DNA of 64,000 nucleotides from Colletes latitarsis (GCF_051014445.1 NC_135136.1:28538001-28602000); one strand, 5' to 3'; shown: positions 1 through 13,013, numbered from the stretch's first letter. Numbers and translations: made by a program. Notes: generated by a model from the sequence alone, not told the origin.

Positions 1-3000
1 GTAATGCCTTCGTTTATACAGTGAGTCGTAACAATATATTATTATCGATCCTACGCAAAAAACCTACGCGACATATACAGTTTATCCTTAAAAAGTAATA
101 GTTGGTGGCGCGCGACTTTATGATTCGTCCTTTTCTTCTGAACTTCGGCGACGGTTGATATCCACGGTTTGAACGTTTGTTCGCGCGCCCACCGCGTCCA
201 ACCAAAACACGCCAATCGACACGCATCGATTTTCGAATAAAAAAAAAGGAAAAGAAAAAAAGAACGTCGAATTCTCCGTGTTCTCGTTCGACGCGGTTCG
301 TGCTTTGCTCTAGGAACCTGAAAACGCTTCCATGCGAAGCGGCGCTCTTTTCGCGCGTGAAAAGAACAACGCGACGCACCACGAAGACAAACCCATGCCG
401 AAATTCAGCACCAAGGGCACGCCACGCGCCTCGCAGTGTCTAAATCCGTGCGAGATCCGAGAGAGAATTACTGGCCCCCATTGATTACATTATTGCGAAA
501 GAATTATGCTACGTTGATCCGCGCGGATCGTCCCACCGACGATCATCAACGGAATTTACCTTTACATACTATTTACAGTAGTTCATTACTTGGCTAAGTG
601 TCTACCTTACGACCTAGTAGTTCCGTTTAGTGTCATTACGAGAATTTCTGTCTCGGAGTCAAGAATCACTTGTCGCGTTGGTTTCCGCCACCTGAGACAT
701 TGGACCACACGAAATATGCAATTGTCGCTTCGAAACGGTGCAAAACTGGACGAAAGGAATCGGTCGATCGTTGACAGACGGTAATTATCGCCTAGGAATG
801 AAATTTACGATTGGTCCTGGAACGTCGGGGATGTAAAATTTTTTGCTTTCGGAATTAAGTGAATTTTATTGAACGTTTTATCTCGTCTTCCGTGTAGCCT
901 GATATCTCGTTGGACGCAAACGCGCGCACACCTTCTGTAGCGATGCATTTCTGCGCTTCTGCGTAATGGATCTTTAAGAACCGATCTCCTCATATTGTCC
1001 ACGTTGATGTATATCTACGCACATCGAAATTCAACGTACGAAAGCACCAAGAAAGATTGAGCACCGCGCATGATCGCAGATTAAAGATGCAATTTATTGC
1101 AGTTGCTTGATAAGGTATGCCTGTGAGTGACTGATGCGTGTGTGTATGCATGTGTGCGTGTCTGTGTGTGTATCTTTACTGGCCCTTGAAACGAAGAATG
1201 GAAAATTATCGCTACTTCGACGGACTAATCTGTCAGCTTCGTCTTCGAAAAGCTCGATACATCGCGTTTATTTATTCACTTCTTTTTTTTGTTGGTTTTT
1301 CTTTTTTTTTCTAAATACTTCTTTTTGAAGGTTCGCTTTCATACAGCCGTAAAAGTTTCTCTAATGTTTCCCTAAAATTATGAATACGCTTCCGTGGAAT
1401 TCTTTTTCGACAGCCGTGTAAGCGCACGAGAATGAGAAATCGAGAATCTTTACAACGAATTCAGGTACGTCGATACCCATCAAACGATCGAGCAACAGTG
1501 ATTAAAACGATCGAAGTTGTGGGACTGCAACTTTTAAAGACGTACACGCTCTTTACGTCTTTTTTAGTAATTTTTATACATTTCCATCGGTTGTTTGTTC
1601 CATTGAAAAAAGAGGAAGCGTTTATTTAACTCATTATGTATCAGTATCTTTTTCAAAGGACACTCAAAAAAATTGGTAGTCGAGACCCAAATAAAGCGTA
1701 ACTTTTTTATAATATATTACTAATAAAAGAAACGTTATATTCAACAATAATTTACTTGATTTTTTAGACTCGAATACTCTCAGACTTTAATTAATAATAT
1801 TAATTCATTATTACAATTCCTTGCTAAAATTGTTTAAAGAGTCGTTTTCCACCGTACGTTCTACTTACAGGACACGTCGTGACCTTAAACAAAAGTTTCT
1901 GCTTAACAAAGTATTTTCGAAAATAAATGTAAATCTTGAAAAAGCAACAATTTGGTACCAAACGGGTTCATATAAGTCGAAGAACAACGCAATTTTCCAG
2001 GAGCAACGAAAGCAAATATCGTGCTGTTTTGACGTCGATTACCGCGAGCGCAAATAACGCGCTAACCTATTTGCCCCCCTCCCCCGTCCCGATTTTAATC
2101 CAAAGTGTGCCGACTACTAAATTCTCGCCAGTCGCGAGCGTGCACCGCTCGTTCGCGGAAGGTGATTTCGATCCAAATGCGAAGCCTCGATTAGTTGGTT
2201 GTCAGTTGTCGTCTGTTAAGGCACTTGAAATGCTAATTTCCCTAGGTGGGGCCTTCGTAGAAAATCGGTCGCGTTCGGTATAGAGCTCCGTTGCCTGCTT
2301 CCCAGTCCATTGATGGTTTGCCTTCTACGGGAAATTGAATAGGCTCGCATTAACATGGAACACAAATAGCCGTTGCGCGCGTCAACTTTTCACGAATCTC
2401 TTCTTCTCGTCGCGGCCAAGGAATGTCTGTGCACGAGGAATGTTCCGTTCGTCGTTAGCCTTGAGAACCGTCGATGGAGAGGTCGTAGCCGCGCTTGTTC
2501 CCGGGAAATTCTCCATTTTCCGGGTTCGCCTTCGGTAACAACGATTTCACGATAATTTAACGACAGTTGCGCGGCCATTACGGAGTTTGGAATGTAGTTG
2601 GAATCGAACGATGAAACTTCTCGGGTCGAGGATGGCGATCGGCGTAATAGGGACCATAAACGTGAGCGCTCCGCGAATAATTTGTATAACTCGACAAGTT
2701 AAATAAGATCCCTTTCTGCTGTCCACAGTCGTGTTTCTTTTAAATAGTACTCCCGATACCTGGTCTCGTCCTTACCATTGCTACTCAAGCCACTCCTTCA
2801 GGGATCTTATCGAGTTTCTCGAGCTATACAACTATCGGTGATACCAATTGTTCCAACGATTATTGTACAGCCGTTGTCGTACGATAAATTGTTACGTCCG
2901 TGCCCCCTAGACCGCGTACTAATCGCGTATATCCAAGTCTTCGGCCATCTTGTCTGATCGAGGTCAACAGGAACCCAGGGGGGGTCAGTTCGGCCCAAAA

Positions 3001-5559
3001 CGAAATTCTACGACGAGGTGTTCACACCGGTTGCAGTTGTTCCAAGCAGAGGAGACAACTAGTCACGGTTTCGTTTCATCGCCGCGTCGACAATTAGGAA
3101 TCGTCTCGACGGAGAGGCAACGCCGTAGCGTCGAGATGTTCACGATCCGGCGCGAGCTCTCGGGAGAAAAAATGATAATGATCAAAGAGGGTGTCGGCAT
3201 GACGTCAGTATACATTTCTCATCGCCCGCGCCGTGCTCAGATTACTGACGGCTGCCCCGCTGAAGAAATTCCCTAAGGTACAACGGTATCAGTCATCAAG
3301 ATCGTAGAATAGCATCCTGGGTGGCACCTCGTCCATTTTCGGATTGAATTTCGCAGTGACGATCGTACGAAAATTATTCATACATCCCCGGAGACGCGGT
3401 CGGTCCTTTCGAGGTTTCGACGCGTATCGCTTGGAGACTACGACGATCGAATGATCGGTTTGGATCAACATCGCGCAGCTGTAGAACTCGAGGTGGAACA
3501 AAAACAGCAATTTTTTTAAGTGGAATCATCGTGTAACCACGGTTCTCGATAAATGAAATTCGACGGAGAAAAGTAAGCGAAAGGGTACATTTGTTTTCGA
3601 CCAGACCGAAGCGTAACCACGGTTCTCGACCGAATATAGCAACGGTTGGATATATCTCACTGGTCCTCCTGGACGAGGATTCGAAGGGGTCGCGTTATGA
3701 AATGTGCGCAAGCACGAAGATTCGCGTGACTTAAGGCACTAGCAGTATACTTAAGGCCTAACGCAGCGTCCTCTCTCTTAACATTAAAAGGCACTATTCC
3801 CTATGAAAATACAACACGTAACAAATATTAATTTATCAATCTTCGCATTAATCTTACACGTAGAGGTTTCTCTTTAATGATATAAACTGGCTCTAGCATA
3901 TACTGGCATCTTGTTCCATCGTTTTAACTAGCTTCGAAATAGTTTCTGCTCTTTGCAGCTACCGTTAGTCGCGTTACTTAGCGGCGAAAACACAGGTTCG
4001 AAGAAAATGGGGAGGGGGGGGGAATGCTATACACGTGCTGTATACGGAAACGTCGTATTTTTCAAGGTTTCTAAATTATTTACAATACATCGCGACGCGA
4101 TTAGCGTACTCGACTTTCCTGCGATACGTTCGGCCAAGGTCGCGAGAAACGCTTTGTTCGAGCCGTCTCAAGGAAAAATGAAGCGGTAATGTCCAAATTT
4201 TTATAAATTTCCATTACCGTTTCAGTTTTCCCCGCGAGTAAGGTCGACACAAAATCAGTTGCTCGCTCAAGGACGCCGATGGATCGTCTCCAAATCACTC
4301 TATCGCGTCATTTTTCAATCATCGCCATTTCGAATAGAGATTTCTCTATGAAACACAATAGAGAAATTATCTTGAGCGTTCAGTTGACTTTGATCCGGCC
4401 GTAGTAGCATCAAGGAATGCATTGCGCGGCCTCCAGCCTCGTTTCGCTCTCAACGCACCAGAGTCGATGTCTTCGTTCGATTTCGATATGTCTCGATATA
4501 TAGAATTCGCATTTTATACCGTCGCTTTCGGAGCTGCGTTTCATCTAACTTAGTTTGACGATAATTGAATAGCCGACACGATGCGTCAATGATAATCGAA
4601 CCCTGATACGACTCTTCTATTTACAGTTTCGAAACCATGAGGAGCGTAAGCGTACGTTCTTGCGTTTTAAAGAAATTTCTCATTCACTTTTCGAGCGTAC
4701 CTTGAGCTACCGTTTCGTTGCAGATGCCAAAATAAAATGTGCACGAATCAAGTCTGTAACGTTCGACGAACGCGATGCAAAAGCGTTTAAAAAAATAATT
4801 CTTCGATCTACTTTCATCTTTCCACGTTTGAGCGTAATGTATCGATGGACAATCCCGTACATTTGCACCTTCTACTTTGGCACCTTGTGTGGACAAAAGA
4901 GCGCACCGATCGGACGGTACGATCGAAGAATTGTTCGCGACTAAAAACGAAAACACAAAGACTTTCGAAGAAAGCATCGTAAAATGCCGTCGACGGTATA
5001 CACATTAACGTATTGCTTAATGGACACGTAATACTGGCTTTTAGAGCGTCTGATTCCCTTGTTTCCGTTGACAATGAGAACGTTGTTAATGATTGTCCGT
5101 CCCTAAACGCGAAATTCTTTGTGCATAACCTCGAAAAATCGCTATTCAATGCTTTACAAAATGTTCACGATCACGATTGTAGTTTATTTAACTGAGCATG
5201 CTAAGTCCCAAGCTCCGTCACCGGAGTTCGATATTCTCTTTACTTATTTAACCATTTAATTACCTTAACGATATTACTTCTTTCCCCTTTACTGGCTCTA
5301 TTCTTCGCAATAGACGATACATGATGCTCTAGACTAGTTGAGCTGGCCTTATTTAATCGTACAAAAAAAAAGAGAGAGAGAAAACAAACTGGAAATACGA
5401 ACGAGTAAAAATTGGCTAGAATTAAAAACAGAAATTACGCGATGTCGCGTGCTGGTCGCGTCGAACCTGCCAGCAATTGCTCGTGCAGACTTCCTCAAAG
5501 CTCAGCTTTCCAAACGTTCGCCTCGAACGCGCTTATTACGAAAAATGTCGATTCGACGA
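1..5559. other. no supported gene; GC-variable flank downstream of the KLF gene
   Basis: Open frames on both strands here are short, overlap each other in different frames and show no recognisable domain. Visible simple features are a degenerate GT/TG microsatellite at about 1133-1170, T- and A-homopolymers, and a G-run at about 4009-4021. The 2.0-3.3 kb part is GC-rich. I see no transposon ends. Confidence 0.5.
1133..1170. repeat. GT/TG microsatellite
   Basis: A degenerate run of tg dinucleotides interrupted by ca and ct steps. It is an ordinary simple repeat. Confidence 0.7.
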
Positions 5560-6028
5560 CAGAATAAATAAATTTTCACAGAAAAATTTCAAATATCAAC
5601 AACTCTTATGCACTAATTCCGTTCAACAGATTTCACGATAGATCGACTTTTGATAGAATCTATGCAACAAAGAAAACAAAAATACATTTTTCAACGATTC
5701 GTACATCGCGACTGCTGGCAAGTTCGCACAATCATCCACGAATAATTATAGAGATACTTTCGTTAGACCTCTAAACCTAATGAACGATTTGTTTGTTTCT
5801 TCGTTTCTTTTTCTCCTAGTTTCCGCCTCCGACTCCCGTTTGATCGAGACGATCCGAGAGTCGAAATGAGGCTTTTCAGGTCCCGAATATAAAAAAGAAT
5901 CATCGTCTTCGTCTACGATCACCGTTTTAGTCCCGATTTCCCGGAACTACAGTGATTTTTCATTCCCTTTCGCTTCTTCTTCTTCTTCTTCCTCGTCTCC
6001 CTCCCTATCGGCTAGACGGCCCTCTTTA
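5560..6028 (-). other. probable KLF 3' UTR start
   Basis: This sequence lies directly downstream of the KLF stop codon on the minus strand. It holds a (GAA)n/(CTT)n tract at about 5971-5992 and no open frame of note. A TTTATT (AATAAA on the minus strand) near 5180 is one possible poly(A) signal, but the transcript end is not determined by sequence alone. Confidence 0.4.
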
Positions 6029-6201
6029 TCAATGCCTTTTCATGTGAAGCGACAGATGATCGCTCCGCGAGAACGATCGTTGACAAAGATGGCACTTGAA
6101 CGGTTTCTGACCCGTGTGCTTGCGATAGTGCCGCGTCAATTCGTCGGAACGCGCGAATTTCCACGTACAGCCTTCCCATGTGCACTGGTACGGTTTTTCA
6201 C
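6029..6201 (-). CDS. KLF gene, terminal coding exon with zinc fingers 2 and 3
   Basis: The acceptor ttgttacag is followed by GTGAAAAACCG, which completes the Gly codon and gives the canonical GEKPY linker. Finger 2 is C-x4-C with FARSDELTRHYRKH. Finger 3 is CHLCQ followed by RSFSRSDHLSLHMKRH. The reading frame closes with TGA at 6029-6031, directly after the last finger, as usual for KLF proteins. All zinc ligands (two Cys and two His per finger) are present. The region below 6029 should be 3' UTR. It starts with pyrimidine-poor coding-strand sequence and includes a (GAA)n run. I could not fix the poly(A) site. Confidence 0.95.
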
Positions 6202-7937
6202 CTGTAACAAAATATTATCAGCATTAATAGTATTACATTAATAGTATCGAAGAAAGATTTTTTTGAATCGTTACTCTAGCATTTTTGAAAAAGCTGCGAG
6301 TAATTTAAATATTTCTTTTCATTAACCCTCTATGAACACATTATAATTTATCATCTAGATGCATTTAACTTCCTAGGATCAGCTTTTATTAGATTTAAAT
6401 TGCTTACTACAAAAAAATGTACCGAATTGCTCGCAAGTTCTTCGAGAGTCTATAAATTCAATTTTATCTACACAGAGTCTTCAGTTTTGAGACTTTGAGA
6501 TCATCGAGAAAAATCAATTACGACAACCGAATGCGACAATAAAACCTTAATACATTGATTGCACACCCTCGATTGACATCATTTATCTCCTCATTTTTTA
6601 CGAAAATGGGTTATTTTTATCATTGCAACAGACAAAGCTTTACTGCACGTTCTATAAAATATTCGAAATGCTTATATCATAAAAAAATCTTTGTATTCGC
6701 TGCACTTAAGTCATTTAACATTCAGTCAATTAGAATTTTTCAATATAAAGATTATAGTTTAATCTCCACATCAGAGATTACTTTTGATAAGACTAGAATA
6801 TTATGTTTAACACTCGAATATTTTATTATTGTTCCCTTATTTTATACAATTATACAGAATAATAACTTCCTCCATCCCTGATTGATGGAATTTTTTGAGG
6901 ACCTATTTTAAATCGAAGATGTTTCACAATGTTAATGGGATAGAAACTAAACGAAATATGGGTTCATTTTCATTAAAAAAACGCGTTTCTAAGCACTTGT
7001 CGAATACGTGATGAGATTGTCTTTAGCTTGGATTAAAGTACGCGATGCGAAAAAACGAAGTCAGTTGACGTTATTGTGTAATTTAAACGTAATGGGGAGC
7101 GTTGATGCAGTATTCGAACGAAACATAAAACCACGCGCTAGGTTTACCTCAGATTTACAGTACCGTGCCTCTACATACATATCTCTGATCCCTTTCATAA
7201 TCTCTTTAGAGCGGATACTTATTTTCTTGTGCGAATGAAAGTCCACGTCCTTGGGAAATTTATAAGGATACGGGTTTTATGCGTTCTCAAAATTTACGAT
7301 CAAAAGACGTAATTGAAAAGTGACACCGATGATTTGACAGCTTTGTGCACTTGACAGGCCACTAATGATCCTTTTAAGATGCTTTATAGGAGGATTATTT
7401 AGGAGGAATACATTAATTTTTTGCCAAAATAGAACATTATACAATATATTAGAATGAAAACAATTTTTAATTCGTTAACTGCTATTTCATTACAATGAAC
7501 TATTTGGAAAATTCATCGAAACACTCTCGATAAAATGTTTCATTATTTTCGTAGAAAGCACCGACGAGTGTTCATCATGCATTTTAAATAGAACTAATGT
7601 CTCGAGAACATGCAAGTCATCTTAAAATTTGTGTACATGTATTGTGATGAATGGAAATACTATTTTGTTAAAATTTGAATGCCACTGTGTCACGGTCTAC
7701 TAGAGAAAATGAATCAAAGTCACTTTTACTCTTTTAATATTATAAATAGTTTAAAATATAAATGTAATCGTACAAACGAAGGTAGAAACCATGTTAACCA
7801 TGTTTGCATGGCTATGTAACTTCTATATCCATCGAAGAGCAAAATTAATTAAGAATCCGCAAAAAATAAAATTGCAACTACCAGTCAACATGGAAGCGTT
7901 AATTATAAAACTAAACACTAAGGAAAATCAATTAAAT
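6202..7937. other. KLF intron, nothing recognised
   Basis: AT-rich intron sequence next to the terminal KLF exon. Apart from short open frames with no domain, I see no repeats or signals that I can support. Confidence 0.5.
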
Positions 7938-8335
7938 TAAAAAATTTCGAATCATTCTGAAAAAATTATTTTTGGTTGCGGGGGTCAATTATAAGCATTT
8001 TTGGCGAATACACATACCTCCGAAATCCTACCCACTTTCGAGAAAAAAAATCTGTTAGGTGCTGAAATTTTTCGGCGAAAAAAAAGTTTTCAAATCGTTC
8101 TGGAAAAATTATTTTCGGTTGCGGGGGTCAATTACAATCATTTTTGGTGAATAGACATACCCCCGTAATCTTGCGCATTTTCGAGAAAAAAATTCAGTAC
8201 CGACGGAACTTTAAACGTTAATAACTTTTTAACGAAGCCTCCATCAACAAATTGGTATTCTTGATTTTCCTTTTTTTTTTGCCTCTAGAATTCCCTATTA
8301 AAATTTTTCCTAGGGGTGGCCGAACACCCTGTGTA
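7938..8335. mobile_element. TA-flanked modular MITE, copy a (left end lost)
   Basis: The right terminus reads GGGGTGGCCGAACACCCTGT. The interior has two copies of the family module (TTATTTTYGGTTGCGGGGGTC followed by CACATACC-CCGAAATC). The left terminal repeat is missing, so this copy is truncated. Related copies lie at 18.0, 31.6, 38.4, 40.1, 44.8, 50.8 and 53.7 kb. Confidence 0.8.
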
Positions 8336-8597
8336 TTTATGGAGCTAATTAAAATAAGAAGTTATCGATTTTAAAAAAACAAACTAAAATTCATCATTAT
8401 TATGGGAAAATGGAACGAAATTAGTTTTGTACAATGCAGAAAACTTGTGGAAAGCATGTCTAAAAAAATTCAAGCCAAAAGTTACTTGACGTTAAGTCAC
8501 ACTATTGACCGCATCCAACATTGCACCTATTGTTTAACTATTATTCTAATAAATATTAGATCGTCCCATATGTTCGTGCAGAGTTTTGTATTACAGT

Positions 8598-8939
8598 TTA
8601 AAGTAATATTTCAAACATATTATGGAATTTTTTGAAAAACGGTAAACCTCTTCGTTCGACAATTTTCTCCCTTTCCTTTGGTAAAGTCAATGTATTGTCG
8701 CTACAAAACTTCTTTGATTTTTTATTAAAATGTAGTTCAACGCTTTTCATTAAAACGTTAACATTTTCAAATTGTTTACTCACTAATAAGCCTGGAGATT
8801 GTTGTATTTTATTTCTTACAAGGTTCGATTTTACTACATATATGCTAACAAAAATATTTATGCAATCAGGTTCAAGCACGATCAAGAAAATTTCACTCCG
8901 TAAGCTAGTATGAATTCCAAACGTTGAGTTCTGACACAA
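8598..8939 (-). other. unidentified 113-codon open frame
   Basis: A Lys/Phe-rich open frame in AT-rich DNA, lying between copies of a local repeat. I do not recognise a family. It could be a fragment of a transposon protein, or chance. No splice signals or promoter are evident. Confidence 0.15.
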
Positions 8940-9203
8940 TATCTATTTGTTTTAAATTTGTATGAATTGTTGATATTAGTATGTTAAAAATTTCAAGAAT
9001 CTCTTAAACTGACAAATATTATTTGTTTTCTATTAAATTACAAATTTTATCCTTGTCAATTTCAGAATATCGAACAGCACGGACTTATGGAATGACCTAA
9101 TATTTCGTATTTTTTGTATTAATGTAACACTTCAAGGTATATATTTGATGTTAAGTTATACTATTGACCACATCCAACATTACTTCTATTGTTCGACTAT
9201 TGT

Positions 9204-9866
9204 TGTTAGGAACTTGACCATATTTATGATATGGTCGCTTGCAAACACTGCTATTTTTGAAAATAGCTACTTTCAATTCACTTGTTAATAGTTGTAACTA
9301 AACGAGGAGTCGGGGCCCTAAAGAATAATTAAGAATTTGAAGCCAAATTAGGGGTTCTTACCAGGGCCCTGATCCGTCGTCCTCAATAGCGATTGACGTG
9401 TCATAAACCTTCCAATTAGTCGCACGATCAATTGACGGCCTTCGTACCTGAGCACGATACCCGGTCGAGTGTTGGGAAATTTTTCATTTACGTGGCTCCA
9501 GTTTGCACCGCAACTGGTGAACGGTAATCTGGACTTGGCGTATTTTGGTCATCCAACCTCCGAGAAGGCACGTTAACCGATTGGGTAGTTTTAGTTACGT
9601 CTCATCGACAATCTTAGTATTTAAGAACAAAAAACCGCGCGGAGCGTCAGAAAAACTTTAGAAGAACCTTTGCATCATTAGAATTGTCCTTAAAACGTTA
9701 CTGTAGTAAGTGTTGATTTTTAATAAACAACATACGAAAAATTATTCCTAGTTAGTGTTTAATTAGTGTTCCTTCTAAGAAGGTGGTCCTTCGAGTTTGT
9801 ATTAGTCGGCACACACGTGCAAACTTAACAAGGTCCGAAAGATGGAGGTCAACCACGGACAGAACA
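9204..9866. mobile_element. solo LTR (663 bp)
   Basis: The sequence begins TGTTAGGAAC and ends GGACAGAACA. It is flanked by a perfect 5-bp duplication ATTGT (9199-9203 and 9867-9871). TG...CA termini plus a 5-bp duplication are diagnostic of an LTR-retrotransposon end. An AATAAA lies near 9722. No internal coding region is present, so the element was probably reduced to one LTR by recombination. The superfamily (Ty3/gypsy, BEL or copia) cannot be fixed from one LTR. The related sequence at about 8540 shows the uninterrupted site. Confidence 0.85.
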
Positions 9867-9945
9867 ATTGTTTTAATAAATACTATGTTCAATATATTTC
9901 GTATTTTTTGTATTAACGTAATATTTCAGGGTACACATTAAATAC

Positions 9946-11395
9946 ATTTTCAGAAACGAATGATTCGAGATTACAGTTTGATTAAATAAACAGTATAATA
10001 AAATTAAATACTCGATCAATTTCGAGCGTCACTAAAACGTGCTCTTTTTCCACGAAGCTGTTCTCCATTTTATATTTAGTACAATGCGCCACCGGTGCAC
10101 CCATAATCGAAGAACGTACGTACACGGTACCCGGAGTATCGTTTCGTCCAGGTATTTGCGAGCTCGTCGATACAGGTACATTTCCCAGCGTTTGTGTCCG
10201 TGCGTTTATTCTTGGCTCTTATCGAGCCGAGCCCCTCTCTAGTAAGGACGCCGTGACAGCTGTCGCACGTTACAACGACTCTGGATCCCTCAGAAAACTG
10301 CCTATCACTCTCTTCTATTGTATGCAAGTCACCAAGCGTATTCCTCCGGCGTTCTGCACGATTTGCCGAAGGAAGGAAGCGAGAAGGAGACTACGCGCTC
10401 GCGCGAGACCAAGAAGGGAAGAAGATAGAGAGAAAGAGAGAGATGCAAGGTAGAAAACGAGAGTAAGAGAGCTTAGGGGCTAAAAGCGTAGCCGTCGTCG
10501 AGCCGTCTAGATGTAGAAACAGCCTGGTCACAACTCGATGACGCAATCGCCATCAAGTTCAGCCGTTGGAGAACCGGAGACGAAGACAACCGCGCGCGGA
10601 AGGATCGAGCGCTGCGATCGGGCGCAGTTCGCGATCCCATTAACCGCGCAAGCAGACGCGGATAATGGGCGACGCGAGTGACGACGGGACGACGACGTGC
10701 CATCGCGAGGTTCTATCTCCTCGTGGAAACTACCGGGCACCCGGTTTGATCGATATATTCGCGCGCGTCACCTGGAGATCTTGGATCTTGACGGCGACGA
10801 GCCGTCTCGGCGAACCGATCATTCGTCCCAGATAAACGATTACATTTTTCGTCGTGCTGGAATCGCTGTAGATCGGTGCTCGAATACCGAGGACACAATT
10901 ATCTGTTGCGTAAAATCTGAAATCGAACCACGACCGTTTCACGCTACCGAGCCTGCGGACGACGATCGTTCCGAGTCTAATTACAACATCAATCTCGCCC
11001 GTAGCTTCTCCGATGATCGATACTCTGGCACAGGCTCCGCAGCCTCCGACTGGTAATTACTATTGTAATCGGTTTCATGCGTCAAACTCAATGGAAAACT
11101 TTGTCAATGATTGCGTCGTAGAAACATCATTAAGTCTTTGTTTTTTCTGCTTCTTTTTGGTCTCGCAATTTTGAAACTGAGTCGCGTGTCGAGCAATAAA
11201 TGCATTATGATAGAGATATCGAGGGTCTGTGGCCACAAAATGCATCTGATTTTTTGAAGTTTCTTCTGCAAAATATGAAGTTGTAGATCTTTCAAATGGT
11301 AGATTTTGTAATTAACATCAATAGCCTGTTTTAACTGACACACAACCTGAGTTATGTAAGTTGAACAAACTGTGGCGTTGTTTTGCTGCAGGTTG
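9946..11395. other. KLF intron with a GC-rich island, no supported gene
   Basis: About 10,030-11,060 is GC-rich and open in several frames on both strands, including a 119-codon plus-strand frame at 10697-11056. That frame has no ATG and no convincing splice acceptor, so I treat the island as possible regulatory DNA. From 11,104 to 11,395 a minus-strand frame leads into the repeat described next. Confidence 0.4.
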
Positions 11396-11530
11396 GAACT
11401 AGGAGAAAATTCGTTGGAGGACAGAGAAGGAAAAGAGGAGGCGCGTTTCATTCGGGCCTGATGGCGGACTCGTCAGTAAGGCTTTCTAGCAGGCTCTGCC
11501 TTAGACGACTGGAATATTGGTCGAGGATTG
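11396..11530 (-). repeat. repeat Z copy 1, part split off by the DD41D transposon
   Basis: The reverse complement matches 21576-21690 (GTCGTCTAAGGCAG, then the GCTAGAAAG and TTCC-TCTGTCCTCC blocks). The other part of this copy is at 13328-13414. The DD41D element inserted between the two parts. Confidence 0.65.
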
Positions 11531-11532
11531 TA

Positions 11533-11844
11533 TACAGAATGGGGCAGTAACTATTAGCACCCCAGATATCTTGGAAACTATAAGTTTCACAGAAATGTTT
11601 GCTAAAGTAAATTGCACAGTACGAAGGGCGCTATTGGGTGGCGATAATAGGTTTTTTGCAGGTGGAGGTACTTCGGACATTTGAAGGTCACATCCATTTT
11701 TTTAAATGGATCGGTATGTTTTTGCTTCCGTATCACGATAGAGGATCTTAAAACGAGTTCAACGACCTATTACACAAGGTCATTGAAGGTCATAGAAAGT
11801 AGAGAAAGGCGATAAACTTACGGTTTTGGTAGTAAATGAAACAT
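11533..11844. repeat. left long terminal inverted repeat of the DD41D element
   Basis: Matches the reverse complement of 13014-13325 almost throughout, from the TACAG tip to GTAGTAAATGAAACAT. It contains two short AAGGTCA-type direct motifs. Confidence 0.9.
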
Positions 11845-11987
11845 ACGTATTGTCAACAGTAGAGGAATGCGTAATGCTTACCGTTTACTTCACTGAGAAT
11901 AAACACTGCTTGAAGGACACTTTAATAGTTTGCAGAGTAAGATAAACATCATAAGATTAGTATCGATAAATCGGTCAATCCGGCACG

Positions 11988-12923
11988 ATGTATCCGTTTG
12001 AAGAGCAGATTGATATGCTTCTTATTTATGGCGAATGCCAACAAAATTCTGTAAGGGCGAAAAACTTGTATGCTGAACGATATCCACATCGGTCTCAGCC
12101 TTCGCGTCAAACATTTAAAAATGTGTATGATAAACTTAGGCAAACCGGTAGTTTAAGTGTTCGTAAAAGTGAACGCCAGAAACGAGTAATTAACGAAGAA
12201 ATGGAAATCGGTGTGCTCGCTGGTGTGTCTAGAAATTCTCATATTAGTTCGCGACAAATTGAACGCGAATCTGGCATTAGTAGGAGGAGCGTACTTCGCA
12301 TTTTGCACCGTCACAAATTTCATCCGTATCACGTTAGTCTTCACCAAGAATTGCATGGGAACGACTTCATGAATCGCGTTGAGTTTTGTCGATGGGCTAT
12401 ACGTCAGATTCAAAACAATGAGCTTTTTTTTAATACCGTCTTATTTACTGATGAAGCAACATTCACAAATCACGGGAATGTTAATTTGCATAACATGCAT
12501 TTATGGGCAGCGGAAAATTCACATTGGCTGCAACAGGTTGAACATCAAAAACAATGGTCTGTGAATGTATGGCGCGGTATCATAGGTGATAAAATTATTG
12601 GACCTTATTTTATCAATGGAAATTTGAATGGCAACGTCTATGCTAATTTTATTAAGGATACATTGGGTCTTTTGCTAAAAGAGTTACCTTTATTTACACG
12701 ACAAACCATGTGGTATCAACATGATGGATGCCCAGCACATTATTCATCGATTGCGCGAAGGGAACTCGATGAAAAATTTCGAAATCGTTGGATTGGACGC
12801 GGCGGTCCAATATCGTGGCTAGCTCGTTCACCAGACATAACACCTTTAGATTTCTTTCTGTGGGGAACACTGAAAGAGAAAGTGTACAAAGAAGTACCAA
12901 CTACATCTCACGACATCTTCTGA
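11988..12923 (+). CDS. DD41D transposase with C-terminal frameshift
   Basis: A 311-codon frame. Residues 1-110 are an N-terminal helix-turn-helix region of the DUF4817 type seen in insect transposases (MLLIYGECQQNS, then SSRQIERESGISRRSVLRIL). The DDE-type catalytic core follows. D155 is in LFTDEATF, D246 in QHDGCPAHY and D288 in SPDITPLDFFLWG. Forty-one residues separate D246 and D288, hence DD41D. The frame stops at TGA 12921-12923, but a family-typical tail (ending DGYHFEHLL, stop at 13009-13011) continues one frame over. One small indel near 12919 has therefore cut off about 29 residues. The core is otherwise open and the enzyme would cut and paste DNA at TA sites. Activity of this copy is doubtful. 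Confidence 0.9.
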   Translation: MYPFEEQIDMLLIYGECQQNSVRAKNLYAERYPHRSQPSRQTFKNVYDKLRQTGSLSVRKSERQKRVINEEMEIGVLAGVSRNSHISSRQIERESGISRRSVLRILHRHKFHPYHVSLHQELHGNDFMNRVEFCRWAIRQIQNNELFFNTVLFTDEATFTNHGNVNLHNMHLWAAENSHWLQQVEHQKQWSVNVWRGIIGDKIIGPYFINGNLNGNVYANFIKDTLGLLLKELPLFTRQTMWYQHDGCPAHYSSIARRELDEKFRNRWIGRGGPISWLARSPDITPLDFFLWGTLKEKVYKEVPTTSHDIF

Positions 12924-13013
12924 CGCTGTAAGACTTGCAAGTCAATCAATCGTAAAAAGAATCCAACGGTGCATTGACAGTGATGGTTATCATTTCGAAC
13001 ACCTACTATAAAC

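Larger units (their letters stand above)
8470..9945. repeat. diverged local repeat interrupted by the solo LTR
   Basis: A segment with GTTAAGT-ACTATTGACC and CATCCAACATT occurs at about 8490-8560 and again at about 9150-9203, continuing at 9867 after the LTR. A second motif, TTTCGTATTTTTTGTATTAA, occurs at about 9104 and 9897. The 8.5 kb copy lacks the LTR and serves as the empty site. Confidence 0.6.

Noticed and set aside
10697..11056. 119-codon open frame in a GC-rich island, ending beside a possible donor (CTGgtaatt)
   Set aside because: There is no ATG in frame, no pyrimidine-rich acceptor upstream, and other frames are open on both strands, as expected for GC-rich DNA.
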